In this document: piece after piece, positions 33,740 through 42,768 of the stretch
How positions within the stretch are numbered: position 1 is the stretch's first letter
How the letters are laid out: each line of letters opens with the position of its first letter
Assembly: GCF_000512205.2 (NCBI RefSeq)
Contig: NZ_CP006644.1
Coordinates: forward strand, 496,001-560,000
Length of the DNA: 64,000 bases
Direction: 5' to 3'
DNA from: Sphingomonas sanxanigenens DSM 19645 = NX02
GTDB lineage: Bacteria; Pseudomonadota; Alphaproteobacteria; Sphingomonadales; Sphingomonadaceae
Position numbers and translations under genes: made by a program
Notes under the pieces: model-generated
Database searches by the model: none
What the model saw: the letters and a program-made list of their open reading frames with translations, nothing else
Told to the model about the DNA's origin: nothing

Positions 33740-36229
33740 ATGGCCGACGACGATCAGAAGAGCGAACGCGCCGCCGAGGTGACTGGGGCGCACGGCCATC
33801 ATCACCATCATGAGCCGGACGGCGAAACGCCGTCCGGTCACGTCGACCATGATCCGGTCTGCGGCATGGTGGTCGATCCCGCCAGGACCGCTCACAATGC
33901 TGAGTATGAAGGCGAGCGCTACGTCTTCTGCTCGGCCGGCTGCAAGGCGAAGTTCGACGCCGACCCCGTGCATTATGCGGCACTGGCAGCGCATGCTGCA
34001 CATCACCATGAGGGTGCTGCCGCCCATGGCGATCATTCCCACCATAGCCACACGCATGGACCTGATACCCATGAGCATCACCACGTTGCGGCAGTAACGG
34101 CAACCGCAACGGAAGGGACGATCTGGACATGCCCGATGCATCCGGAAATCCGCCGGGATGCGCCGGGTAGTTGCCCGATCTGCGGCATGGCGCTGGAGCC
34201 GCTGATCGCGGCGGCGGATGCCGGATCAAGCCCCGAACTCGCCGATATGACCCGACGCTTCTGGATCGGCCTCGTGCTCGCCTTGCCCGTGTTCCTGCTG
34301 GAGATGGGCGGTCACCTGATCCCGGCGCTGCACCATTTGGTGCCGATGCGCATCTCGATCTGGATCCAGTTCGCGCTGGCGACGCCGGTGGTCCTGTGGG
34401 CCGGATGGCCGTTCTTCGAACGTGGCTGGGCGTCGATCGTCAACCGCAGCCTCAACATGTTCACGCTGATCGCGATGGGCACCGGGGTCGCCTGGGGCTA
34501 CAGCATCGTCGCGACATTCGCGCCGCAGCTCTACCCGCAGGCTTTCCGAGGCGCCGATGGCACGGTCGCGGTCTACTATGAGGCCGCGGCCGTGATCACC
34601 GTGCTGGTGCTGCTCGGTCAGGTCATGGAACTGCGCGCCCGGGAGCAGACCTCCGGCGCAATCCGCGCGCTTCTCAATCTCGCGCCGAAAACCGCCCGGC
34701 GGATCGGGCGGAACGATGCTGAAGAGGATATTCCTGTCGAAGCCGTCGTCATCGGTGATCGGCTCAGGGTCCGGCCCGGTGAAACCGTGCCGGTTGACGG
34801 CGTGGTCGAGCAGGGTCGCTCATCGATCGATGAATCGATGGTGACCGGCGAATCCATGCCGGTGACGCGTGTAGTCGGCGAAGCGGTCGTAGGAGGTACG
34901 CTGAACCAGACCGGCGCGCTCGTCATCCGGGCTGAAAAAGTCGGGCGCGACACCATGCTCGCCCGCATCGTCCAGATGGTCGCGGATGCCCAGCGCTCGC
35001 GCGCGCCGATCCAGCGCATGGCTGATCAGGTGTCGGGCTGGTTCGTGCCGGTCGTCATCGCCGTCGCGCTGCTCGCCTTCGCGGCCTGGGGTGTATGGGG
35101 GCCGGAGCCGCGGCTGGCGCATGGCCTGATCGCGGCCGTTTCCGTGCTGATCATTGCCTGCCCCTGCGCGCTCGGGCTCGCGACGCCGATGTCGATCATG
35201 GTGGGTATCGGCAAGGGGGCGGCCGCCGGCGTTCTGATCAAGAACGCGGAGGCGCTCGAGCGGATGGAGAAGATCGATACTCTGGTGGTCGACAAAACCG
35301 GGACGCTTACGCAAGGAAAGCCGGCGGTGACCCGGATCGTCGTGGCCCCGCGATTTGTCGAGGAGACCATCCTGCGGCTTGCAGCCGGCGTGGAGAAGGC
35401 GTCCGAGCATCCGCTTGCGCGGGCGATCGTGGCGGCTGCCGACGAGCGAAAGATCACCATCCCCGATGTCGCCGACTTCGACTCGCCGACCGGCAAGGGG
35501 GCGATCGGTCGTGTCGAGGGCCGGCATGTGGTGCTCGGCAGCACCACCTTCCTCGCCGAACATGGGGTTGATACAGCGCCGCTCGCGGCACAGGCCGATG
35601 AGCTACGCCGCGACGGCGCAACCGCCATCTATATCGGCATCGATAAAGCCATCGGCGGCATCTTCGCCATCGCCGACACGATCAAGGCGACCACGCCTGA
35701 GGCACTGAAGGCCCTGCATGCGGAAGGCATCCGCATCGTCATGCTGACCGGTGACAATCGCACCACAGCCGAAGCCGTTGCGAGAAAGCTCGGCATCGAT
35801 GAGGTCGAGGCCGATGTGCTGCCGGACCAGAAAGCCGCGGTCGTCGAGCGCCTGAAGGCGCAGGGCAAGGTGGTGGCGATGGCGGGTGACGGCGTAAATG
35901 ACGCGCCGGCGCTTGCCGCCGCCGATGTTGGTATCGCCATGGGATCGGGGACCGACGTTGCGATCGAAAGTGCGGGCGTGACGCTGCTCAAGGGCGATCT
36001 CACCGGCATTGTCCGCGCGCGACGCCTGTCGCAGGCGACGATGGCCAACATCCGCCAGAACCTCGCCTTCGCGTTCATCTACAATGCGGCAGGCGTACCG
36101 ATTGCGGCCGGTGCGCTCTATCCCACGTTTGGGCTGCTGCTGTCGCCGATCATCGCTGCTGCCGCGATGGCGCTGTCGTCCGTCAGCGTCATCGGCAATT
36201 CGCTGCGGCTCCGGACAGTGAAGGCATGA
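33740..36229 (+). CDS. Heavy-metal (copper-type) translocating P-type ATPase
   Basis: An 829-residue P1B ATPase. Its N-terminus has a His cluster (HGHHHHH, about 18-24), a YHS domain ([10 protein letters not shown]...VFCSAGC, about 38-80), a second long His-rich stretch (about 86-117) and a heavy-metal-binding domain (WTCPMHPEI...[10 protein letters not shown]). The catalytic core shows TGES, the transmembrane [16 protein letters not shown] (phosphorylated Asp about 517), SEHPLARAI and [14 protein letters not shown] plus a YHS/HMBD N-terminus indicates Cu(I) or Ag(I) export. It starts 41 bp after ohyA; a small GCACGC-GCG-GCGTGC hairpin (33713-33727) lies between. No CopZ or CueR gene is adjacent. 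Confidence 0.9.
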   Translation: MADDDQKSERAAEVTGAHGHHHHHEPDGETPSGHVDHDPVCGMVVDPARTAHNAEYEGERYVFCSAGCKAKFDADPVHYAALAAHAAHHHEGAAAHGDHSHHSHTHGPDTHEHHHVAAVTATATEGTIWTCPMHPEIRRDAPGSCPICGMALEPLIAAADAGSSPELADMTRRFWIGLVLALPVFLLEMGGHLIPALHHLVPMRISIWIQFALATPVVLWAGWPFFERGWASIVNRSLNMFTLIAMGTGVAWGYSIVATFAPQLYPQAFRGADGTVAVYYEAAAVITVLVLLGQVMELRAREQTSGAIRALLNLAPKTARRIGRNDAEEDIPVEAVVIGDRLRVRPGETVPVDGVVEQGRSSIDESMVTGESMPVTRVVGEAVVGGTLNQTGALVIRAEKVGRDTMLARIVQMVADAQRSRAPIQRMADQVSGWFVPVVIAVALLAFAAWGVWGPEPRLAHGLIAAVSVLIIACPCALGLATPMSIMVGIGKGAAAGVLIKNAEALERMEKIDTLVVDKTGTLTQGKPAVTRIVVAPRFVEETILRLAAGVEKASEHPLARAIVAAADERKITIPDVADFDSPTGKGAIGRVEGRHVVLGSTTFLAEHGVDTAPLAAQADELRRDGATAIYIGIDKAIGGIFAIADTIKATTPEALKALHAEGIRIVMLTGDNRTTAEAVARKLGIDEVEADVLPDQKAAVVERLKAQGKVVAMAGDGVNDAPALAAADVGIAMGSGTDVAIESAGVTLLKGDLTGIVRARRLSQATMANIRQNLAFAFIYNAAGVPIAAGALYPTFGLLLSPIIAAAAMALSSVSVIGNSLRLRTVKA

Positions 36230-36237
36230 CGGACCAA

Positions 36238-36262
36238 GGCCCCGACCTTGTGGCGGGGTCTT
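36238..36262 (+). terminator. Terminator candidate after the P-type ATPase
   Basis: A GC-rich stem GGCCCCG / CGGGGTC (one G-T pair) with loop ACCTTGTGG is followed by TT, 8 bp after the ATPase stop. The U-tract is weak but position and stem strength fit an intrinsic terminator. Confidence 0.5.
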
Positions 36263-36272
36263 GCGTGGGGTC

Positions 36273-36372
36273 TTAGTCGGCGCGCCTGCCGTTGGGGCGG
36301 GACCAGATCAGCGAGAAGGTGTCTTCGCCCTCGTTGTCGAAGAGGTTGGCATAGATCAGAGCGCCGATCTTC
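36273..36372 (-). pseudogene. DUF736-like C-terminal fragment
   Basis: A minus-strand frame ends EKIGALIYANLF...DTFSLIWSRPNG and then stops at 36273. It resembles the LYANL...D-F---W tail of DUF736 proteins, which are frequent on integrative and conjugative elements of alphaproteobacteria. No start or N-terminal part is present. It abuts the recombinase fragment. Confidence 0.4.
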
Positions 36373-37230
36373 TCATGATGCCCTCGGCTGTCAGGGCGTC
36401 CGCGATCTGACGGTCGAGTGATCCCACAGCATTGAGCGTTCGCACCATCTCCTCGATGCGTGCGAAGTGAGCCAGATCGTCATAGTTGGCGGTATTGCGG
36501 ATGATCACATGCTCTGTTCGCGCGCCGGTCTGCCACAGGATCGCGAACCAGATACGGCCTTGCGCACGGCTCTTGTCGACCGTCACGCTGTCGATCACGA
36601 GCCGCATCATCTCTTTGCGTTCGTCGATGCCAGCCCGCTTCGAGAACGCGGGCAACAGGGTCGGCAATGGTCAGGATACGCGTTCGCGCGGCGGCGGCCA
36701 GGGCGTTAACCTGCTCGACATGCCACCGCGCGTAATCCTGTTAGACGCGTCGGCTTCGCGTATTTTCTCTTCCCACAACGTTTCCAGCGAACGTGCGACG
36801 AGCCGCTTTTCCGACTCCACGGCATCATATTGTCGGCGTGCACGCTCCGCTTCGTAATGCGCCTTCTCCCGATTCAGCGCCCATTGACGTTCCAGCAGCC
36901 GGTTTTCGCCGTTCATCTGTTCATGAGCCGCAAGCGCAAGGTCGATGCGATCGGGTTGCAGAGCTTCGATCAACAGCCGCTCGACCTCTGCATCAACCTG
37001 GTTTGCGCGCACATTCTGGCAGTGCCCGCTCTGCTCGCTATCGATGCAGTGATAGACGGGGGTCTTCTTATGGGCAGAGTGAGTGAAGACCCATGCGGTG
37101 TCCGCATATCCCGCAGACCACGATGCCTTGAAGCATCGCTGCGCCACGCAGGGGCGCTCCGCGCCGGCCAGCGCTGAAGTTGCCGATATTGTCGGCGAGC
37201 CGCCCGACGTTGCTCATATATGCCTCCCAT
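36356..37230 (-). pseudogene. Large serine recombinase C-terminal remnant, frameshifted
   Basis: Three minus-strand frames join into the C-terminal part of a large serine (Pin/Cin-type) recombinase. The order is NVGRLADNIGNFSAG...GIVVCGICGHRMG (start of the zinc ribbon), TPVYHCIDSEQSGHCQNVRANQVDAEVERLLIEAL followed by a coiled coil of L-ER-----EKAHYEAERARRQYD type, and LVIDSVTVDKSRAQGRIWFAILWQTGARTEHVI near the end. The catalytic N-terminal domain is missing and frames change near 37145 and 36670. This is a dead mobile-element gene. Confidence 0.7.
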
Positions 37231-37275
37231 TGGCTATGCCGATGAGCCCGCGTAGGTGGTGACGCCATAGCCATA

Positions 37276-37290
37276 TAGACGACTGGTCTA
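37276..37290. promoter_or_regulatory. NemR/AcuR-like operator candidate
   Basis: TAGAC-GACTG-GTCTA is an inverted repeat 14 bp upstream of the TetR start. It resembles the TAGAC...GTCTA boxes bound by NemR-like TetR regulators that respond to electrophiles. Position next to a tetR-ohr-quinone-oxidoreductase unit supports autoregulation. Confidence 0.6.
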
Positions 37291-37303
37291 TTATTCGTTA
37301 TAT

Positions 37304-37942
37304 ATGCTGATCATGAATTTGACACCCAAAGCAGAAGCGACCCGGCAAAACATCCTCGACACGGGCTACAGCCTTGTGTTGAGCAAGGGCTTCTCCGCGC
37401 TCGGCCTTCAGGAAATCTTGAAGGTTTCCGGCGTGCCGAAGGGGTCTTTCTATCATTATTTCCCGTCCAAGGAGGCGTTCGGCTGCGCACTTCTTCGTGA
37501 TTACGTGGACGGTTACGGCAAGAAACTGGACTCGCTGTTATCCGCGGAAGCCATAAGCGGTCGCGAGCGGTTGATGCGCTATTGGCGAGCGTGGCTCGAT
37601 GATCCCGGGGAAGGTGATCAAGCCGGAGACGGCTGGGCCGAGGATTGCCTCGCCGTCAAACTGTCCGCCGAAGTCGCGGACCTGTCGGAGGCCATGCGGG
37701 CCGTTCTGAGCGATGGCGTCGCACGATTGCTGCAACGCATCGCCTCCATGATCGCCGAGGCGCGCGAGGACGGATCGCTTCCACCGGGGGCGGAGCCGTC
37801 CGCGCTGGCGCAGGTTCTCTACCAGATGTGGCTTGGCGCTGCGCTGCTCGCCAAACTCACCCGTTCTCGTGCGCCGATGCAACGGGCGATGATCGCCACC
37901 GAGCAGATTCTGGTCTGCACGCCGCAATCCAACCATCCGTGA
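37304..37942 (+). CDS. TetR family regulator (NemR/AcuR-like)
   Basis: A 212-residue regulator with helix-turn-helix EATRQNILDTGYSLVLSKGFSALGLQEILKVSGVPKGSFYHYFPSKEAFG. The FYHYFPSKEAFG ending and the C-terminal AEDCLAVKLSAEVADLSEAMR region are typical of NemR/AcuR-type proteins, which sense electrophiles through cysteines (here a cysteine in AEDCLAV). ATG 37313 is an alternative start. ohr follows after 13 bp and an MDR oxidoreductase 9 bp later, giving a compact stress-response operon. Confidence 0.88.
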   Translation: MLIMNLTPKAEATRQNILDTGYSLVLSKGFSALGLQEILKVSGVPKGSFYHYFPSKEAFGCALLRDYVDGYGKKLDSLLSAEAISGRERLMRYWRAWLDDPGEGDQAGDGWAEDCLAVKLSAEVADLSEAMRAVLSDGVARLLQRIASMIAEAREDGSLPPGAEPSALAQVLYQMWLGAALLAKLTRSRAPMQRAMIATEQILVCTPQSNHP

Positions 37943-37955
37943 AAGGAACCGAAGA

Positions 37956-38366
37956 ATGAAAATTTTCTACAAGACCCGCGCAACGGCGACCGGTGGCCGT
38001 TCAGGCCACACGGCGCTCGACGACGGCAGCCTCGGCCTCGATCTCGCCATGCCGAACTCCGGCAAGCCGGGCGCCAACCCGGAGCAGCTGTTCGCGATGG
38101 GGTATGCAGCTTGTTTCGACAGTGCGCTCAACCATGTCGCCCAGCAGAAAAAGCTGGCGCTGATGGGTAGCAAAACGTCCGCGGAGGTCGGAATCGGGCA
38201 GACGCCTGAGGGCGGCTTCAAGCTGGACATCGACATTCATGTGGAAATCGCGGGTCTCGATGAGGCCGCCGCGCAGGAACTGGTCGAGGCGACGCATCGG
38301 GCCTGCCCCTATTCCAACGCCACACGCAACAACATCGACGTGCGCCTGCACGTCATCACGGTTTAA
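37956..38366 (+). CDS. ohr: Organic hydroperoxide resistance protein (Ohr/OsmC family)
   Basis: A 136-residue thiol peroxidase that reduces organic, especially fatty-acid, hydroperoxides using lipoyl or dihydrolipoamide-type donors. The peroxidatic cysteine is in GYAACFDSAL and the resolving cysteine in HRACPYSNATRNN, with the N-terminal RATATGGRSGHTALDDGSL strand. Length is normal. Ohr is usually regulated by OhrR (MarR); here the adjacent regulator is a NemR-like TetR instead. Confidence 0.95.
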   Translation: MKIFYKTRATATGGRSGHTALDDGSLGLDLAMPNSGKPGANPEQLFAMGYAACFDSALNHVAQQKKLALMGSKTSAEVGIGQTPEGGFKLDIDIHVEIAGLDEAAAQELVEATHRACPYSNATRNNIDVRLHVITV

Positions 38367-38375
38367 GGAGGCGTC

Positions 38376-39353
38376 ATGCGTAGCGCCATTCACACCACAT
38401 TCGGCGAACCGGCCGACGTTCTCGCTTTGGAAGAAAGCCCGGTTCCCGAACCCGGCCCGGGCCAGGTGCGGATCAAGACGATCCTTTCGCCGATCCACAA
38501 TCACGATCTTTGGACCGTGCGCGGCAGCTACGGCTACAAGCCTGAACTGCCCGCTATTGGCGGTTCGGAAGCCGTCGGTACGGTCGATGCGCTCGGTGAA
38601 GGCGTGACCGGCATCACCATCGGTCAGCGCGTCTCGGTCGCCTCGGTTCATGGCTCATGGGCTGAATATTTCCTCGCGCCCGCTGCCGGGTTGGTCCCTG
38701 TCCCGGATTCGATCTCCGATGAGGCGGCGGCGCAGCTTATCGCCATGCCGTTCAGCGCGATCACTCTTCTGGACTTCCTCGAAGTGGCAAGTGGCGACTG
38801 GGTGATCCAGAACACCGCCAATGGCGCGGTCGGCAAAACGCTGGCAATGCTGGCGGCCGCGCGCGGTGTGCATATCGTCAATCTCGTGCGCCGCGATGCC
38901 GGCGTGGAAGAGCTGGCGGCTCTCGGCATCGCCAATGCCGTCTCGACTGCGACCGATGGTTGGCAGGATCGGGTGCGTGCGATCACCGGCGATGCGCCGA
39001 TACGCGCGGCTGTGGATTCGATCGGCGGACAGGCCAGCGCTGAACTCCTGTCGCTTCTGGGTGAGGATGGGCTGCTGGTGTCCTTCGGCACCATGGCCGG
39101 AGAGCCGATGCAGATTTCCTCTGGCAATCTTATTTTCAAACAGGCCGTCGTGAAGGGCTTCTGGGGCTCCAAGGTGAGTGCCGCCATGCCCGCCGAAGCC
39201 AAGCGCCGGCTGCTTGGAGAACTTATCCGCCTCGTCGCCAGTGGCGAGCTGAAACTGCCGGCAGGGGCGGTATTCGGGCTGGATCAGGTCGCTGACGCCG
39301 TTCGCGCATCGCTGACAGCGGGCAAAGCAGGCAAGGTTCTTCTCAAGCCCTGA
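38376..39353 (+). CDS. Zinc-binding-type MDR oxidoreductase (quinone reductase-like)
   Basis: A 325-residue medium-chain reductase. A GroES-like N-terminal domain (PVPEPGPGQVRIKTILSPIHNHDLWTVRG) precedes a Rossmann domain whose NADPH motif is degenerate (NTANGAVGKTLAMLAAARGVHIVNLVRRD). The nucleotide-binding variant and the NHDLW segment recall enoyl reductase/ETR1-like and MDR quinone-reductase groups. Catalytic zinc ligands are absent. GGAGG precedes the ATG. It follows ohr by 9 bp and probably reduces electrophilic enals or quinones in the same response. Confidence 0.85.
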   Translation: MRSAIHTTFGEPADVLALEESPVPEPGPGQVRIKTILSPIHNHDLWTVRGSYGYKPELPAIGGSEAVGTVDALGEGVTGITIGQRVSVASVHGSWAEYFLAPAAGLVPVPDSISDEAAAQLIAMPFSAITLLDFLEVASGDWVIQNTANGAVGKTLAMLAAARGVHIVNLVRRDAGVEELAALGIANAVSTATDGWQDRVRAITGDAPIRAAVDSIGGQASAELLSLLGEDGLLVSFGTMAGEPMQISSGNLIFKQAVVKGFWGSKVSAAMPAEAKRRLLGELIRLVASGELKLPAGAVFGLDQVADAVRASLTAGKAGKVLLKP

Positions 39354-39439
39354 GCGACGAAGGAAAGACCGGCGATCGCCAACATCCTGATGTTCTCCAG
39401 CCATCAGCGTTGCCAAGGGCCAGACTATCCGTGGTTTGG

Positions 39440-40453
39440 TCAGGCGACGGAGAGGACGATCTTGCCCTGGATATTGCCACGGGCGGCGCGTTCGTGGGCA
39501 CGGGCGGCGTCGGCGAGCGGGAAGATGCTGTCGACGACGATGCGGATGGTGCCGTCGTCAAGCAGGCGGGCCGCCTCGGCCAGTTGCGCGCCACTCGAAC
39601 GGACCTGTGTCGTCGAGACGGTAATGCCCAGCGTCTCGGCTTCGGCATGTCCGGTGAAGCCCAGCGGATAGACCGGGTATAGAGAACCGCCACGCTTCAG
39701 GGTGCGGAAGAAGCGGCCGGTATCCGGTCCGCCCACGGCGTCGAGCACGACGTCCACGTCGCGCACGATCTCGTCGGCCGCCGTCCTGGTGTAATCGATG
39801 AACTGATCGGCGCCGAGCTCGCGCATCAGCGCCTCGTTCCTGCCCGACGCGACCGCGATGACGCGCGCGCCCTTCCACTTCGCCAGTTGCACGGCGAGGT
39901 GCCCGACACCGCCGCCGGCGCCGTTGACAAGGACCGTTCGGCCTTCGAGCTGCGCGTGTGCATGGGTAAATGACTGGAACGGGTTGGGTTCGTCATGACC
40001 CAGATCGATCAGGAACTGCCAGGCCGTCAGCAGCGACATGGGCGCAGCCGCCGCGTGAACATGGTCGATGCCCGGTTTGCGCGCGAGGTCCGATGCCGGC
40101 ACGCTGACATATTCGGCATAGGCCTTGCTGCCTTCCATGACGTTTTGCGGGAAACGGACCATCGCGTAGACCTCGTCGCCGACGCTAAATCCCTCCACGC
40201 CATCGTCGAGCGCGGCGACGACGCCGGACACGTCCGATCCGAGGATCAGCGGAAAGGCGGGATGCGGTTGCCACTCGGGGGGAAGCGAGCGGTAGCCGTC
40301 ACGGAGATACCAGTCCGGCGGATTGAGGCCGACCGCGTGGACGCGGACCAGTACCTCACCAGCCGCCAAGGTGGGGCGGGGCGCATCCTCGTAGCGGAGC
40401 ACGTCCGGGCCGCCGAACGCGTGCAGGCGAACCGCCTTCATTGTCTCGCTCAT
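39440..40453 (-). CDS. NADP-dependent MDR oxidoreductase
   Basis: A 337-residue quinone oxidoreductase/enal reductase-type MDR protein. GroES-like part: FGGPDVLRYEDAPRPTLAAGEVLVRVHAVGLNPPDWYLRDG. NADPH-binding motif: VLVNGAGGGVGHLAVQLAKWKGARVIAVASGRNE. Zinc ligands are lacking. ATG 40453 follows AAGGAGG at suitable spacing; the ATG just before it (40456) is too close. It is divergent from a LysR gene that probably activates it, and convergent with the preceding MDR gene. Confidence 0.88.
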   Translation of the reverse strand: MSETMKAVRLHAFGGPDVLRYEDAPRPTLAAGEVLVRVHAVGLNPPDWYLRDGYRSLPPEWQPHPAFPLILGSDVSGVVAALDDGVEGFSVGDEVYAMVRFPQNVMEGSKAYAEYVSVPASDLARKPGIDHVHAAAAPMSLLTAWQFLIDLGHDEPNPFQSFTHAHAQLEGRTVLVNGAGGGVGHLAVQLAKWKGARVIAVASGRNEALMRELGADQFIDYTRTAADEIVRDVDVVLDAVGGPDTGRFFRTLKRGGSLYPVYPLGFTGHAEAETLGITVSTTQVRSSGAQLAEAARLLDDGTIRIVVDSIFPLADAARAHERAARGNIQGKIVLSVA

Positions 40454-40544
40454 CATTGCCTCCTTCGGAAACTTCTAAACTGAAGGAGATGTGGCGACGC
40501 GCATTAAGATTGATAATATTGGTAGAAATCGTTTTAGTATTTCC

Positions 40545-41474
40545 ATGAAGGAACAAATAGCATTTGAGCGCCTCACGGGGTTGATCGCCTTCGCCCGTGT
40601 CGGGTCGCTGGGCAGCTTCACGGCCGCCGCCCGGTCGCTGTCGATTTCGCCATCGGCGGTCAGCAAGAGCGTCCAGCGTCTCGAGCAGACGCTTGGGGTG
40701 CCGCTTATCACGCGCACCACCCGTTCGTTGGCTCTGACGCCCGAGGGCCGGGATTTGCATGAACGGGCGCTCCTGCTTCTTCGCGACGCGGAGGAGATCG
40801 AGCAGATGGCGATCACGGCGCGCTCGGAGCCGGCTGGCACGCTGAGGATCGCCGCCTCGCTGCCGATCGGCATCCATGTGCTTGCTCCGAAGCTGCCCGC
40901 ATTCCGGGAGCGCCACCCCCAGGTGATGGTCGAGCTTCGCCTGAACGACCAGTTCGTCGACCTCGTCGAGGCCGGGATCGATATCGCGGTACGGATCGGC
41001 GATCTCGCGGACACGCGGCTCCTGGCGCGCCGGCTCGCGCCGCATCGCTTTTGCTGCTTTGCATCGCCCTCCTATCTGGCATCCCGGGGCAGGCCGTCCC
41101 ATCCGGACGAACTGGTTGGCCACGATACGGTGAACCTGCGCTACCAAAGCAGCGGCCAGGTGTTGCGCTGGCCTTTCCGCGTCGGGGATCGCGAGGTCGA
41201 GATCGTGCCGTCGTCGGGTATCGTCATGGACGCCAGCGAGGCGCTGATGGCGGCGCTGGCCGCCGGTGGTGGTGTCGGCATCAGCGCGGACTTCGTCGCG
41301 GCGCCTTACGTGGCGCGCGGCGAGCTGGTGCCGGTTCTGTCGGAATTCGCTGTCGAGCGGCACAATATCACGGCCGTCTGGCCGGAGAGCCGTCGCACCA
41401 ATCCGGCGGTGCGCGCTTTCCTGGCCCATCTGCAGGGCACCATGCCACGATCAAAGAATATCCACCCCTCATGA
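40545..41474 (+). CDS. LysR family transcriptional regulator
   Basis: A 309-residue regulator with N-terminal winged helix [59 protein letters not shown] and a periplasmic-binding-like effector domain. ATG 40545 gives the usual distance to the helix-turn-helix; the frame opens at GTG 40491, whose AAGGAG is too close. The last residues (RSKNIHPS) and the stop are encoded by the antisense of an ATPase fragment. The gene's 3' end was therefore formed by a rearrangement near 41445, with little effect expected. It is divergent from the MDR oxidoreductase gene. Confidence 0.88.
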   Translation: MKEQIAFERLTGLIAFARVGSLGSFTAAARSLSISPSAVSKSVQRLEQTLGVPLITRTTRSLALTPEGRDLHERALLLLRDAEEIEQMAITARSEPAGTLRIAASLPIGIHVLAPKLPAFRERHPQVMVELRLNDQFVDLVEAGIDIAVRIGDLADTRLLARRLAPHRFCCFASPSYLASRGRPSHPDELVGHDTVNLRYQSSGQVLRWPFRVGDREVEIVPSSGIVMDASEALMAALAAGGGVGISADFVAAPYVARGELVPVLSEFAVERHNITAVWPESRRTNPAVRAFLAHLQGTMPRSKNIHPS

Positions 41475-41702
41475 TCTTCGGCCGCGATGTGATCTGCCAT
41501 CGCCATCTCGGTGGCGCGGCGCAGGAAAGCCGCCGGATCGGCCCAAGGTAACGCGCTGCCACCGGAGGCCAGTTCTTCGGCTATGATGCGACGGCCACGT
41601 TCCTCGACGATTGTACGGCCGCGCGCGCTCAACTCAGCCAGAAGAGTCGATTTCCCGCCGCTTGAGCAGCCCGAAATTGCCACAAGGCCTTTGTTCAACA
41701 AG
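41440..41702 (-). pseudogene. AAA family ATPase, N-terminal fragment
   Basis: A minus-strand frame gives LVAISGCSSGGKSTLLAELSARG (P-loop), VEERGRRIIAEELASGGSALPWADPAAFLRRA and [11 protein letters not shown]. This is the conserved N-terminal half of the small P-loop ATPase/kinase-like family often found beside GNAT proteins. Homology ends after RGMV, where expected D-A--L continues; the frame then runs antisense of the lysR end. A TTG at 41702 could be the original start. The 3' part is missing. Confidence 0.6.
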
Positions 41703-41754
41703 CACCATCCTTTCGTGCCACGTCGGTGGCTGCGAGACGGGCTTCCAACCGCTT

Positions 41755-42045
41755 CCTGGCCGAAAGTCGCGACCACCGTTTCGATAGACAGAAACAGGGT
41801 GCGGCTGTCCTGCGGATAATCGATGAGTTCGGCGCAGCGCAAATAGAAACGACGTGCAGCGTTGTCCTTCGCGTGGACCATCACCGCGCCGAAGCCGATA
41901 ATCCGGGACGGCGATGCGATCCGCCTCAGCGCATCCGACAGCACGTTCTCCCCAAGCCCCTGGCCGGCGTGATCGAAGCTTACCGCCAGCCGTCCCAACG
42001 GGAGCACATTATGCGGCACACGGGGATGCTTCTCTTGATATGCCA
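41755..42045 (-). pseudogene. GNAT acetyltransferase, C-terminal fragment
   Basis: A minus-strand frame reads AYQEKHPRVPHN...PLGRLAVSFDHAGQGLGENVLSDAL (the acetyl-CoA-binding R/Q-x-x-G-x-G/A loop as GQGLG), FGAVMVHAKDNAARRFYLRCAEL and DSRTLFLSIETV. This is the C-terminal two thirds of a small GNAT protein of the kind that often forms toxin-antitoxin pairs with ribbon-helix-helix proteins. The N-terminus and any antitoxin gene are gone; homology starts at the stop codon of the dehalogenase gene. In the raw frame it is fused to the ATPase fragment. Confidence 0.6.
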
Positions 42046-42048
42046 GCG

Positions 42049-42768
42049 TTACGTGTCCAAAACATCAGCAAAGGCTTCCAGATCCTTGGCAACGAAGTCC
42101 CAATCCTGCTCGGCAGAAAGATCGCTCGTTTGTTTGGGGCCGTGTTCGGTAATGCGGGGCACGCAAGCAGTCCTGAAGCCGCAATTCCTCGCGGCGAGAA
42201 GATCGCTGTTGTGCGCGGCCACCAGACAGACCTCGTCAGGACGCATTCCCAGTATCTCCGCGGTCCTCAGATAGGCTTCAGGGGTCGGCTTATAGGCGCG
42301 AGCGACTTCGGCACCCAGGATGGCGTCCCATGGCAGGTTTGACCGCCTGGCAATGTCGATCATCAGGCTGATGTTGCCGTTTGAAAGCGGAGCTATGATG
42401 AAACCGGACTTCAGCCGCCGAAGACCGGAAACGACGTCGGGCCAGGGGTCGAGCTTGTGCCAGGCCATGTTCAACGCGTCAATTTCCGAGGACGGGATCG
42501 TCTCTGGATCGAGCCCGACATCCAACAACGTCAATTCCAGATTCTCCCGATGCAGAACGTCCAGCCGGGTAAAAGGCCGGCGGCCACTGCGCACTTCCTC
42601 CATCGACGGGGAATAACGGCGGCGCCAGGCATCGGCGAACTCTGCCGGATCGCAAGCTACTTCGTATCGGCGGAGGAATGGCGCCACTTCACGCGCAACG
42701 CCGCCGCGCCAATCGACAAGGGTGCCAAAAACATCGAACACGAGGGCTCGCACGCCTTTCAGGATCAT
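42049..42768 (-). CDS. Haloacid dehalogenase, type II
   Basis: A 239-residue HAD-superfamily protein. Nucleophile aspartate lies in LVFDVFGTLVDW (Asp12), the motif II serine in PLSNGN, the lysine in AYKPTPEAY, and VAAHNSDLLAARNCGFRTACV supplies motif III. The SNGN, YKP and VAAHNxD pattern is diagnostic of (S)-2-haloacid dehalogenases, which hydrolyse 2-halocarboxylates to 2-hydroxy acids; some members act on other small acids. ATG 42768 overlaps the upstream dehydrogenase stop by 4 bp. Confidence 0.88.
   Translation of the reverse strand: MILKGVRALVFDVFGTLVDWRGGVAREVAPFLRRYEVACDPAEFADAWRRRYSPSMEEVRSGRRPFTRLDVLHRENLELTLLDVGLDPETIPSSEIDALNMAWHKLDPWPDVVSGLRRLKSGFIIAPLSNGNISLMIDIARRSNLPWDAILGAEVARAYKPTPEAYLRTAEILGMRPDEVCLVAAHNSDLLAARNCGFRTACVPRITEHGPKQTSDLSAEQDWDFVAKDLEAFADVLDT

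Noticed and set aside
39371-39380. GGCGATCGCC perfect palindrome between the convergent MDR genes
   Set aside because: A common 10-mer in GC-rich genomes, in a convergent gap where no promoter is expected.
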